A stretch of 64,000 nucleotides of DNA from Ruminococcus_C callidus (GTDB taxonomy: Bacteria; Bacillota; Clostridia; Oscillospirales; Ruminococcaceae). A model generated the notes under the pieces. It was not told the origin of the DNA and did not search any database. It saw only the letters and a list, made by a program, of their open reading frames with translations. The stretch covers positions 2,480,001 to 2,544,000 of the forward strand of contig NZ_CP186925.1 of assembly GCF_049562855.1 (NCBI RefSeq). The letters run 5' to 3'. The first letter of the stretch is position 1, and each line of letters starts with the position of its first letter. Both the position numbers and the translations under genes were made by a program. This document shows, one piece after another, positions 17,334 to 25,176 of this stretch.

Positions 17334-17634
17334 TTATAAAATTCTCCTCTAATACAATATTGTCCGATAAAATGCTCTGAAATGCCCTTATGTCTCATAA
17401 TGTGCCTTTCTATATATAAACTAAAGCTTTTTATATCAAAATAGCCCCATCGAAAAGACAGGGCTAAAAATTTTCAAGCTGTGCATTGGATTTACTTCCA
17501 ATCATAAACCAAGCAATTTCTCAATATAAACACTGCTGTTTAACTATCATTATACTTGATTTCCTTGAAATTGTCAATAGTTATATTAAAAGTTCAATTG
17601 AAAGTTTATCTCAAACGAAAAAGTCAAGTGTTAC
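17334..17634. other. Intergenic stretch with minus-strand terminator
   Basis: No gene is seen. On the minus strand TAGCCC/GGGCTA (17442-17447 with 17461-17466) followed by TTTTGA forms a terminator for the operon that starts upstream of 19323. The rest is AT-rich and should contain the CHAT promoter. Confidence 0.55.
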
Positions 17635-18063
17635 TCAAACATAAATCACAGCCGGATACATCAGTTCTTCTGCTCGTGCCTTAAAATTTTCCAGCAATCC
17701 AGCTTTCTTCAAAAAATCTCCATTGGCTGTTGTCAACAGAAACTCTGAATCCGTTTGTTCCCACAAAATTATTTGATCCCATACTACTTTTACTGCTTTT
17801 TGCTGAATCCTCATCAGATGCAGATATAATGTTCCATCATTCAGCATTTGTTCTAACTGCTCTGGACGTTCGTCCATTAAAAAGCCAAGCCGTTTTGCAG
17901 CATAGTTCCCCTCAAAGTCCAGCTCTCGATATTGTTTCCGTTTCGGACTGTAGTACAGTAACTTAAAATCACGATTTATCCCCGGATATTCTTCCAAACG
18001 CCATTTGGGAACATACCGTTCTGTTTCTGTATCATATACCATCGTTATAGAATCCACTGTCAA
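17635..18063 (-). CDS. TnpV-like transposon-encoded protein
   Basis: A 142-residue protein whose second half (DERPEQLEQMLNDGTLYLHL, ending LLENFKARAEELMYPAVIY) follows the pattern of TnpV proteins of clostridial transposons: an xxRPxxLxxLLxxGxLYxHL helix followed by a C-terminal RAEEIxxxELIY. The first 60 residues are acidic and rich in aromatic residues and are not typical. The gene lies right after the 18064 gene with no gap, so they form one operon. The function of TnpV is unknown. The match is by eye and moderate. Confidence 0.5.
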   Translation of the reverse strand: MTVDSITMVYDTETERYVPKWRLEEYPGINRDFKLLYYSPKRKQYRELDFEGNYAAKRLGFLMDERPEQLEQMLNDGTLYLHLMRIQQKAVKVVWDQIILWEQTDSEFLLTTANGDFLKKAGLLENFKARAEELMYPAVIYV

Positions 18064-18405
18064 TCATCCTTCCTGTTTTTCTGCAATAATTCGCATCAAT
18101 TCCTGCCGTAGCATTTCTTCTGTTGTTTCCGGCAAATCACTTGCAAACTCATATGCTCCGATCAGTTGCTCTATACAAGCCTCTCCACACCGTTTCAGCT
18201 CGTCTTTTGGAATACCTGTCAGATTAGACACACACCCCAACAAATAGGAGTTGTAGCCATTCTCAATGATTTTGTGCAATCGGTGATACTCCTTAAATTC
18301 CAATGCAAACACCAATTCTACATGACATTCTTCAGACAGTTTTGATAGAGTGCTCACGTCCCAACCAGTCATTTGCGAAACACGCTGCATATCGTCTAAC
18401 TTCAT
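18064..18405 (-). CDS. Hypothetical helical protein
   Basis: A 113-residue all-helical acidic protein without a known domain (MKLDDMQRVSQMTGWDVSTLSKLSEECHVELVFALEF...). ATG 18405 is preferred over GTG 18411 because AGGAG lies 8 bases before the ATG. It abuts the TnpV-like gene and follows the surface protein gene by 18 bases, so it is inside the minus-strand operon. Two short segments with Leu and Cys (LLGCVSNLTGIPKDELKRCGEACIE) might form a small domain. No function is proposed. Confidence 0.6.
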   Translation of the reverse strand: MKLDDMQRVSQMTGWDVSTLSKLSEECHVELVFALEFKEYHRLHKIIENGYNSYLLGCVSNLTGIPKDELKRCGEACIEQLIGAYEFASDLPETTEEMLRQELMRIIAEKQEG

Positions 18406-18423
18406 TTTCACTGCTCCTATACT

Positions 18424-19323
18424 TTACGATTTTTTCTTATTTTTCCAATAGTAGAATGCAGCACCACCAGCTCCGCCAACAATAACAGCTACAGCTGCTA
18501 CAACAAAACGCATAGATGTGCCGTTTGCAGTTGTTTCCTCTGCCGGCTCTGTTGTTGCATCAGTAGTATTTTCAGAAAGATTATCTTCACTATAATATCC
18601 ATCACCACTTGGATTTATATGATCTACAGTTGCATTATCATCATCACCATGATATGTTTTATTTTTTTCTGTATCATTAGAAGATCCTGTTCTACTGGAA
18701 AAACTATCTGCTGCACTCTCCTGTCCATGATTGTCCTCTCCCTCTGAATCACCGTCCAACATCATAATATCTTCGTTTTCATCGTAGATGCCATAGTCTT
18801 CCGGAGACATATTTTCATACGGTTCATTCAAATATGTAAACTGATACAATTTGTCATAGCTTTCTGTCATGTTTCCGGCTGCATCACAAAGCTGCCACGT
18901 GTCACCAGCATCTACAAATGTGTATGTTCCGGTATCCCGTATCAGTTCCCATACACCGTTTTCCTCATCAGCATCTTCACTGGCATAGGGTCCGGTATAT
19001 TCCAACCAATCCAGCCAAGCTTCATGAAAGTCATCCATTTTTCTATCTGATGTAATGTCAACATCGTCCAAAGAGTTACTGTATGAAGGTCCGTGATCAT
19101 TATAATATTCCATAAATTCGTCCATTTTAGAATATTGATATGCTACCATTGGATAATTCTCAATACCACCCAGCTTCATAGATGGAGAAGTGAAGTTTTC
19201 CCAACTATACTCCAACAAAGCAACCTTTAACGCCTGCCGATCAGCTTCTGCATTTACTGTAAGCTGCATTGATGCGATTGCACATACACTGCTGAAAATT
19301 ACAGCCCATTTTCTTATTTTCAT
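18424..19323 (-). CDS. Secreted membrane-anchored surface protein
   Basis: A 299-residue protein with a signal peptide (MKIRKWAVIFSSVCAIASMQLTVNAEA) and a C-terminal anchor (RFVVAAVAVIVGGAGGAAFYYW then KNKKKS). There is no LPxTG motif. The middle is acidic; residues about 190-265 are a low-complexity Ser/Asp/Glu/Asn/Thr stalk. The N-terminal ectodomain has many Tyr and Trp (EYSWENF, DFHEAWLDWLEYTGPY). The location in a mobilization operon suggests a cell-surface function in mating contact or exclusion, but the sequence gives no proof. ATG has AGGAG 8 bases upstream. Confidence 0.7.
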   Translation of the reverse strand: MKIRKWAVIFSSVCAIASMQLTVNAEADRQALKVALLEYSWENFTSPSMKLGGIENYPMVAYQYSKMDEFMEYYNDHGPSYSNSLDDVDITSDRKMDDFHEAWLDWLEYTGPYASEDADEENGVWELIRDTGTYTFVDAGDTWQLCDAAGNMTESYDKLYQFTYLNEPYENMSPEDYGIYDENEDIMMLDGDSEGEDNHGQESAADSFSSRTGSSNDTEKNKTYHGDDDNATVDHINPSGDGYYSEDNLSENTTDATTEPAEETTANGTSMRFVVAAVAVIVGGAGGAAFYYWKNKKKS

Positions 19324-19425
19324 ATACTTTTACTCCTTTTTGTTTCAATTTACTTGTTTCTACTCGCATTATACCAGAATATCAATTAAAATTCAATCCT
19401 ATTCTGCTTGTTTCCAAAAATAATA

Positions 19426-20391
19426 TTAAACTCTTTGTTTGCTTTCGTCGATGTTTGTCGAAAAAAAGAAAGCCAGTGCCTTAGAAATCACATCTTCGAT
19501 TTCCTCTGTTGCTGTTCCCTCCGGAAAATACCGGCTATAGGTCTTATAAGAGACACGCACGGCTTTTCGTTTGGGAGCATCAGACATACCGCTTACGATC
19601 TCATGTATTTTCTCTTTTGTGAGTGTTCCTGCTGCGTTCCGAAGTTGTTTTGCAATCTTCATATCAATTTTGAAATCCTTCGCTTGTTCAAAAACAATAC
19701 GCTGTTCTTCTTCTGACAAGAAAGAAAGTTCTACACCACTTCTAACGGCAAGCACTTTATTATCGATCCATTCTTTTAGATCATCATTCAACTTACTGAT
19801 TCTGATTAGTTGTACAACGAATGTTCTGCAAAGTCCGTAGTCAGATGCAATGTTCTTTGCCGTATCGACCCCTTCATTTGACTTTTGACGCAATGCGTCA
19901 AAAGTTGCGACAGACTCACCGTTTAGAATTTTCAGCTCTTTAATAATATCATTTCGCTTCCCTTGGGAAAACATTTCATGATGCCGTTGTGCAATTACAG
20001 CAGCTTGCTCACTGACTTTCAGATTATTGAAACCACGCTGTATGATGTTGCTCTCAATCACATACATCTCAGCTTCTTCCGCCGTCAGTCCTGTCTTCAC
20101 AATTGCCGGAACTGTAGCTTTTCCAATGCTTTTCGCACAATTCCAACGATTATGCCCGATCAATATCTCATATTTCTGTACTGATGTTGACAACGGCTGT
20201 ACGATTAGCGGAGTTAAAATCCCGTTTTGACGAATGCTTTCCTCCATATCCTCCTTTCGTTCTCCGGTATAAAGTTGGAATTTATGATTGTGATAGGGAA
20301 TCAAGTTTTCAACGGGAATCTGTTGAATCTTATTTTCACTTCCTTCTTCAAAAGTTCCAAGCATCGTTTGCAAATCAAACGCAGCTGTCAT
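19426..20391 (-). CDS. parB: ParB/RepB/Spo0J-family partition protein
   Basis: A 321-residue CTPase-type DNA clamp for partition of the element. Residues about 22-120 hold the ParB N-terminal domain: VENLIPYHNHKF, MEESIRQNGILTPLIVQPL, YEILIGHNRWNCAKSIG (the GxxRxxA-like box, here with N at one position), and TAEEAEMYVIESNIIQRGF. A KorB-like helix-turn-helix follows (TAKNIASDYGLCRTFVVQLIRISKLND). The gene overlaps its upstream neighbour by 17 bases. ParA is encoded further upstream in the same operon, separated by four small genes, and repeated TTCGTCAC sites near 24 kb are candidate binding sites. Confidence 0.9.
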   Translation of the reverse strand: MTAAFDLQTMLGTFEEGSENKIQQIPVENLIPYHNHKFQLYTGERKEDMEESIRQNGILTPLIVQPLSTSVQKYEILIGHNRWNCAKSIGKATVPAIVKTGLTAEEAEMYVIESNIIQRGFNNLKVSEQAAVIAQRHHEMFSQGKRNDIIKELKILNGESVATFDALRQKSNEGVDTAKNIASDYGLCRTFVVQLIRISKLNDDLKEWIDNKVLAVRSGVELSFLSEEEQRIVFEQAKDFKIDMKIAKQLRNAAGTLTKEKIHEIVSGMSDAPKRKAVRVSYKTYSRYFPEGTATEEIEDVISKALAFFFSTNIDESKQRV

Positions 20392-20725
20392 TATCCACGC
20401 CTCCCTCTATGCAATTCCAATAAGAATCCGCAGAATCAAATCCCCAAATAGCATAATCGCAAGTGTTGATCTCTTTCCATAAAGATTCACTTGTATTCGG
20501 AAATTGCTCCATCCAATCACAAAGCAGCCAGTCTTTCACATCAACATAGTCAAAACGTTCTAAATCAATACCATTACCACCTCGAAAAGCCGCATCTTGC
20601 ACGTTTTGCATCACGAATAACATTTGCTCTAGTGCCTTTGCATATCGCTGTTCTTCTGATACTTCTGGATTCTGATGAAAAGCAGACATACAACGAAGCA
20701 TTTTTTTCAAATCGTCAAATCTCAT
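20375..20725 (-). CDS. Hypothetical protein upstream of parB
   Basis: A 116-residue acidic protein rich in Trp, Cys and Asp (DWLLCDWMEQFPN, DYAIWGFDSADSYWNCIEGG). No family is recognised. ATG 20725 is chosen because AAGGAG lies 8 bases before it; the longer frame from 20761 has no ribosome site. The 3' end overlaps parB by 17 bases, indicating translational coupling. It is part of the parA-parB operon and may be an element-specific accessory. Confidence 0.6.
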   Translation of the reverse strand: MRFDDLKKMLRCMSAFHQNPEVSEEQRYAKALEQMLFVMQNVQDAAFRGGNGIDLERFDYVDVKDWLLCDWMEQFPNTSESLWKEINTCDYAIWGFDSADSYWNCIEGGVDNDSCV

Positions 20726-20778
20726 ATTCTTTCTCCTTGTAATAGTTTCTTTTGATGACATCTTGCGTTCTGTGGCTT

Positions 20779-21477
20779 TTATTCCATACCAGAAATCATA
20801 AATCTAACGCTTTTCTCATAAATGTCACCAAGAACAAGCAAATCAGAAAAATTGAATGGATAATCTCTAAGTGCATCTTTATGTTTCTTATCGCTTAATA
20901 TAAAATCAGCCTTGCAGCATAGAAACTCATCGGGAATTTGCTCGCCAGAACAAATTCCTAAGTTATGTAAAACAATTCTGCTAAGCTGCATCTGCATATT
21001 AGCGATAATCGGATTATTATTTACATTATCAAAGATCGCAAGCAGCTTATCCCAACCACGTTCACTTATATTTGCAGTTGTTCTACATGATTGCCTTTCA
21101 ACAAACTTTTTCTCATATCCACAAAGGAAAAGAATGCTACAATTGGCGAATATGGCTATCTCATTCAGATATTCATCCTTTAAAGGGTTGCCTACTTCTA
21201 AGGAAATAGTTCTTGCTGAAGTCAACTCATTTCCCCACAACTCCTGACTTACCACAGCACCTACACCATTATCACTATGTTCTTCTCCCAAAAGGAATCC
21301 AACCGTACACTCAAGCTTTTGAGAAATTTGAATGAGCACTGCATAACTCGGATTCCCACCATGTTTCCAGTTGGTCACATTACTTTTACTCAATCCCAGA
21401 TCTGCAACTAGGGAACTGGGTGAATATCCTTTTTCTTTGCAGCGTGTTTTGAACGCATTATAATCCACAAATCTCAC
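20779..21477 (-). CDS. XRE-family DNA-binding protein
   Basis: A 232-residue protein beginning with a Cro/C1-type helix-turn-helix (YNAFKTRCKEKGYSPSSLVADLGLSKSNVTNWKHGGNPSYAVLIQISQKL, about 6-57). The remaining 170 residues match nothing known; they may sense a signal or multimerise. The start overlaps the stop of the next gene upstream by 4 bases (ATGA), so both regulators are made together. It probably regulates the maintenance or mobilization operon. Confidence 0.82.
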   Translation of the reverse strand: MRFVDYNAFKTRCKEKGYSPSSLVADLGLSKSNVTNWKHGGNPSYAVLIQISQKLECTVGFLLGEEHSDNGVGAVVSQELWGNELTSARTISLEVGNPLKDEYLNEIAIFANCSILFLCGYEKKFVERQSCRTTANISERGWDKLLAIFDNVNNNPIIANMQMQLSRIVLHNLGICSGEQIPDEFLCCKADFILSDKKHKDALRDYPFNFSDLLVLGDIYEKSVRFMISGME

Positions 21478-22388
21478 TCCTCATTCTCTGAAAATCGGTA
21501 TCTCCAAAAGTCGTACATATTTCTTGTAATCTTATGAAATCGAATTTCTTCCTGCTTTTCCCACCACAATTTCAATAAACTCTGTAGTTCATTATCTTCA
21601 AACTGCAAAAGAAACTTCTCATCTTCCTTTTTAATCTTTATCCCATGAATGTCTTCCAATGCAAACAGCAGCTGCATGGTGTCGGCTATATCTGAAACAC
21701 AAAAAGCTTGTAATGAGACCTGCAAAACACTTGCAAGTTTCTTTTTCAATTGCATATTGGGATTTCTGGCTCCCTGTTCATACTGTGCCACTCGCACACC
21801 GGCAGTATTTTCACCAAATTCAATCGCCACACCTAATTCAGCTTGTGTCAAGCCTTGCATTTGGCGAATTTTACGAATACGGTTTCCAAGCACATTTTTT
21901 CCACTATGCCTTTGTAAGTTTAATGCAGCCTTTTCTACATTCTCATCTTCATGAAGATAGTAATATCTCATCCACTGCTCTATTCCCGGATACATTTTTT
22001 CTATGACAGTAAAAAGAAAACGATCCATTTCTTCAATGTTTTGAATATCCTGATATTTTTTTGTTTCCCCCTCATTCCATTCATGCCAAATCAAATTCAA
22101 TTCATCTGCGAGTGGAACCAGCAGATGCTGATTTACTGCATATAAAATCTCATTGTAAATTTCGCTATAAGTCATAACGGGTTCTTTATCGATCTCCCCC
22201 ATTTTGCTGAATAAAGGCTGCTCTGCCCATTTCAATTCTCGAATTACATCGATTATGAAACCGCCTATTGCAATCAACTGTTTCCATTCAGGAAGATCTC
22301 CATCCAAATACAACTGAATCGACTTCAATTTTCTGACTAGATTCTCATTTTGTCCATTCTTGTTGATGTATTCCTTCGTAAATTCCAT
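21474..22388 (-). CDS. Protein with internal XRE helix-turn-helix
   Basis: A 304-residue protein in which the helix-turn-helix (LGNRIRKIRQMQGLTQAELGVAIEFGENTAGVRVAQYEQGARNPNMQLKKKLASVLQV) sits in the middle, about residues 167-225, instead of at the N-terminus. The first 160 residues are helical and Trp-rich (LIWHEWNEGETKKYQDIQ). This organisation is seen in regulators of clostridial mobile elements. It is the first of two coupled regulators in the par operon. The exact role is unknown. Confidence 0.75.
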   Translation of the reverse strand: MEFTKEYINKNGQNENLVRKLKSIQLYLDGDLPEWKQLIAIGGFIIDVIRELKWAEQPLFSKMGEIDKEPVMTYSEIYNEILYAVNQHLLVPLADELNLIWHEWNEGETKKYQDIQNIEEMDRFLFTVIEKMYPGIEQWMRYYYLHEDENVEKAALNLQRHSGKNVLGNRIRKIRQMQGLTQAELGVAIEFGENTAGVRVAQYEQGARNPNMQLKKKLASVLQVSLQAFCVSDIADTMQLLFALEDIHGIKIKKEDEKFLLQFEDNELQSLLKLWWEKQEEIRFHKITRNMYDFWRYRFSENEE

Positions 22389-22407
22389 GTTTTCTCCTAC
22401 CTATAAA

Positions 22408-22800
22408 TCAAATCTCTGATAGTGCTATCCTGTGCAGCAATTTCATTCTCTCCTTTTTGATTTCACTGATTGTGAGATCTGCTTTTATCAATAAATCCAT
22501 ACAAGCCCACAACAGCCGTTTGGTATCAAAATCTTGTTCGCATTCAAAAGTATACGCACTGATCATGCCTTCTTTATCCAATTCCATATGAATGCCCTCT
22601 ACAAGCTGCTGGACAAAAATCCGTATCTCATTTTCATAGCTATTTCGCAAAAAGCATCTCTGAAAACAATCTTCGTCTGTTTCTGAAAAGGCAGATGTCC
22701 GAAGAAATCCAAATGCCAAATCATTGTTGCTATCTTTTAGATACCATTTCTCGCCATTCTTCTTTTCGTCATAAGTCTTAATTCTGATTTGTTTCATCAT
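22408..22800 (-). CDS. Hypothetical protein coupled to parA
   Basis: A 130-residue protein with no domain I recognise. It follows parA with a 4-base ATGA overlap, so translation is coupled, which suggests a partition accessory. Sequence features are an N-terminal beta-rich part (IRIKTYDEKKNGEKWYLKDSNNDLAFGFLR) and a helical C-terminal half rich in acidic and basic residues. Two adjacent ATG codons could serve as start. Confidence 0.6.
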   Translation of the reverse strand: MMKQIRIKTYDEKKNGEKWYLKDSNNDLAFGFLRTSAFSETDEDCFQRCFLRNSYENEIRIFVQQLVEGIHMELDKEGMISAYTFECEQDFDTKRLLWACMDLLIKADLTISEIKKERMKLLHRIALSEI

Positions 22801-23597
22801 CTGCCCCCCCTAATTCCCTGTAAGTCATCATACTGTATGATCTCCTCTGCAAGAGCAGCATATTCTGCTCCCAACTTTGTACGTACAGCAATCATGTTTC
22901 CAGCAGCTGCCGCTTTTGCAGCTTCCACGCTGTTGTGAATAACAGTATGAAACAATACATCCTCGTATTGCTGTCCCATTTGCCACATAACTTCTCGACT
23001 GATCGTTGTCCGGTCATTTACCATCGTCGGCAAAATCCCTCTCATACGCAGCGTAGGATTTACCATAGAGCGAATTTGCTGATAGAGGTTCATAAGAGAA
23101 CGCAATCCGTCCATTGCAAATTTTTGTGACTGCACAGGAACAATCATTTCATCAGCTGCAACCAATGCATTGATAAGAAGAATCCCCAAAGAGGGAAGAC
23201 AATCCACCAACACATAATCGTACTTCTCTACCACCTCCGGCAAAAGAATACGCTTTAAGACGCTTTCTCGTGCAAAAGCCGGTATCATTCTCATTTCAGC
23301 ACTTGCAAGATTTATATCAGAAGGAATATAGTCGATGTGATATTTCACATTGCAATAGATGCCTTGCTTCACCTGTAGAGGCGTCACCATACTTTGTTCG
23401 ATTACTTCAAGAATCAAATCTGTAATCATCACATCGCCAATTTCAAATCCAAGATAAGCTGTCAAATTTGCCTGTGGATCTAAGTCTATCAACAGTACCT
23501 CTTTCTTTTTGGCTGCCAATGCTGCCGCAAGGTTAAACGTCGTAGTTGTTTTTCCTACGCCGCCCTTCTGATTACAAATCGCAATTATCTTTCCCAT
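22797..23597 (-). CDS. parA: ParA-family partition ATPase
   Basis: A 266-residue P-loop ATPase of the MinD/ParA group that moves ParB-bound DNA along the nucleoid. The deviant Walker A KGGVGKTTTTFNLA (about 10-23), LLIDLDPQANLT (Walker A'), and DYVLVDCLPSLGILLINAL (Walker B) are intact, as is the ALVAADEMIVPVQSQKFAMDGL block. The length suits a small type Ib-like or chromosomal-type ParA without an N-terminal DNA-binding domain. It opens the par operon downstream of a small zinc-finger gene. Confidence 0.95.
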   Translation of the reverse strand: MGKIIAICNQKGGVGKTTTTFNLAAALAAKKKEVLLIDLDPQANLTAYLGFEIGDVMITDLILEVIEQSMVTPLQVKQGIYCNVKYHIDYIPSDINLASAEMRMIPAFARESVLKRILLPEVVEKYDYVLVDCLPSLGILLINALVAADEMIVPVQSQKFAMDGLRSLMNLYQQIRSMVNPTLRMRGILPTMVNDRTTISREVMWQMGQQYEDVLFHTVIHNSVEAAKAAAAGNMIAVRTKLGAEYAALAEEIIQYDDLQGIRGGR

Positions 23598-23612
23598 AAA
23601 TACACACTCCTT

Positions 23613-23876
23613 TTAGTTCACCATGTTCCGAAGCATTTGAATCTGCATTCGCAGCTCTGTTACTTCATCCTGCAAGTTTTCAGCTGTCTTCTTGGCTTGC
23701 TCCAACTCACGCCGTTTTTTGTCACGATACCTTTTCGAACGAATCCGACTATTTTGACGATCAGTCAGTTTTTTACACTCTGAACAGTACTGCTTTGAAA
23801 TCAACGCAAAATAATCTGTATCATAGACATTTCCGATCTCTTTGCCGCAAATTTTACAGCGTTTTAATTCTAACAT
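23613..23876 (-). CDS. Small zinc-finger coiled-coil protein
   Basis: An 87-residue protein with two CxxC pairs (RCKICGKEIG and YCSECKK) that should bind one zinc, then a very basic stretch (RIRSKRYRDKKRRE) and a C-terminal leucine-heptad coiled coil. The layout recalls bZIP-like DNA-binding dimers. It lies 15 bases before parA and just downstream of the repeated TTCGTCAC sites, so it may be the regulator that binds them. No published family was recognised. Confidence 0.6.
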   Translation of the reverse strand: MLELKRCKICGKEIGNVYDTDYFALISKQYCSECKKLTDRQNSRIRSKRYRDKKRRELEQAKKTAENLQDEVTELRMQIQMLRNMVN

Positions 23877-23931
23877 TGCAAACTCCTTTCTGTTTCCGTT
23901 GCATCACGCAAACATTCTAAAAACGATTGCG

Positions 23932-24030
23932 TTCGTCACGGATACATCTGTTTCAGTTCGTCACGAAATCATTCCAGAAGCCTTTTCATTCGTCACGCAA
24001 ACGTTTTTTTCTCCCCGTTTGTGTGACGAA
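23932..24030. repeat. Repeated TTCGTCAC sites upstream of parA (candidate centromere/operator)
   Basis: TTCGTCACG occurs at 23932-23940, 23957-23965 and 23989-23997. A fourth copy, TTCGTCACA, is in inverted orientation at 24022-24030, and a degenerate GCATCACGCAAAC lies at 23901. The cluster sits directly before the zinc-finger/parA/parB operon, where plasmid centromeres and partition operators are found. Binding by ParB or by the small zinc-finger protein is inferred. Confidence 0.65.
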
Positions 24031-24039
24031 CAGTCCGAT

Positions 24040-24393
24040 TTAGCCGCTTTTCAAAAGTCTCCGAAGGAGAATTCTTTGACGGGTTCGCTCATGCATTAAA
24101 AATTGAATCAATTCGCCGCAAGTAGTGTTCTCGGAAAAATCTCCATCTAACCATAATTCCAACTCTTTTTCTTCACCATTACAATCAAACCATTGCAATG
24201 TCAGCACACCCTCACGATTTCCTCGACGATACATCTGCATATCCGTAATCATATCTTCCAAACTTTGAATATCCTCATTAACCATAGACATCTGTTCTAC
24301 TCTTTTTTGTGCTGCAACATAATCAAAGTATCCGAATTCCGAATCACGCTCTTCCGATAAAAGTCGATGTGCCAATTGGCGTAACAATCCCAT
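24040..24393 (-). CDS. Hypothetical protein between ssb and par operon
   Basis: A 117-residue protein: a helical N-terminal half with a coiled-coil tendency (AAQKRVEQMSMVNEDIQSLEDMITDMQMYRR), a central beta segment (GVLTLQWFDCNGEEKELELWLDGDF), and a basic C-terminal helix (LMHERTRQRILLRRLLKSG). No domain is recognised. It stops about 10 bases from the repeated-site cluster and shares direction with ssb, so it probably belongs to the mobilization/ssb transcript. Confidence 0.55.
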   Translation of the reverse strand: MGLLRQLAHRLLSEERDSEFGYFDYVAAQKRVEQMSMVNEDIQSLEDMITDMQMYRRGNREGVLTLQWFDCNGEEKELELWLDGDFSENTTCGELIQFLMHERTRQRILLRRLLKSG

Positions 24394-24423
24394 TTTCTCA
24401 CCTCATGTAAAAATCAGTTTCTA

Positions 24424-24867
24424 CTAAAACGGAACTTCTTCGTCTGAAAGAATTTCTTCAAACTCGGATAAATCAAGATCTGAACTCCAACCATTTTCCT
24501 CTGGGTGTTCTGCCGTATCCTGTATTGCAGAATACTCTGTTTCTTTCATGTACTGCTTTGATTTTTCTCCTGTAAAATAGATATTTTCCGCCAGCACTTC
24601 CATCGTAAAGCATCGCTTTCCGTCTTTTTCATATGATCTTGTCTGAAGCATTCCTTCCAGTGCAATCATACTGCCCTTTCTGAACCACTCCCACAAAAAC
24701 TTCGCCCTATTGTTCCATGCTACACAGCGGATAAAGTCAACCTGTTCTTTCTTTTTTCGTTCGCAGGCGATTACTACATTACAAACACATTTCTGCGTTT
24801 CCGCATCGATCATATGCAGTTCCGGATCAGCGGTCAAACGTCCCATTAACACAACATGATTTAGCAT
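24424..24867 (-). CDS. ssb: Single-stranded DNA-binding protein
   Basis: A 147-residue OB-fold SSB that coats single-stranded DNA during transfer or replication. The N-terminus LNHVVLMGRLTADPELHM, the central FIRCVAWNNRAKFLWEWFRKGSMIALEGMLQTRSYEKDGKR, and the acidic tail ending DEEVPF (the protein-interaction tip) are all present. It is an element-borne copy placed beside relaxase and mobC, as on many mobilizable plasmids, and likely protects the transferred strand. Confidence 0.93.
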   Translation of the reverse strand: MLNHVVLMGRLTADPELHMIDAETQKCVCNVVIACERKKKEQVDFIRCVAWNNRAKFLWEWFRKGSMIALEGMLQTRSYEKDGKRCFTMEVLAENIYFTGEKSKQYMKETEYSAIQDTAEHPEENGWSSDLDLSEFEEILSDEEVPF

Positions 24868-24883
24868 TTACAATCATACCTTT

Positions 24884-25156
24884 CTACTCATAAATTTCAA
24901 CTTCAGTTACCCAACTCAACAACTGGATCCCATCCTCTGTTAATGAATACTGTTGGGTGTCGTTTGCTGTCATCAATCCCAGATACAAAAGTTCCTGTAA
25001 AGCAACTACATTACTTTCATCTCTACAGATGCAATTTTGATGAATCTGAAAAGACTTGTACTTCCACCCACGCAAACGGGTTCCATTAAAAGAAATTGTA
25101 CATTTCATCAACTCGATCTGTTCGAATGTGATATTGCAATAATCCCGATACCGCAT
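24884..25156 (-). CDS. Hypothetical protein
   Basis: A 90-residue protein between ssb and the relaxase gene. The C-terminal part (DESNVVALQELLYLGLMTANDTQQYSLTEDGIQLLSWV) looks like a winged-helix of the type in small repressors, with a helix, a turn and a beta wing. The N-terminal half has three cysteines. It may be a regulator of the mobilization operon. The assignment is tentative. Confidence 0.5.
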   Translation of the reverse strand: MRYRDYCNITFEQIELMKCTISFNGTRLRGWKYKSFQIHQNCICRDESNVVALQELLYLGLMTANDTQQYSLTEDGIQLLSWVTEVEIYE

Positions 25157-25176
25157 AAACTTTCTCCAACCCCTCT

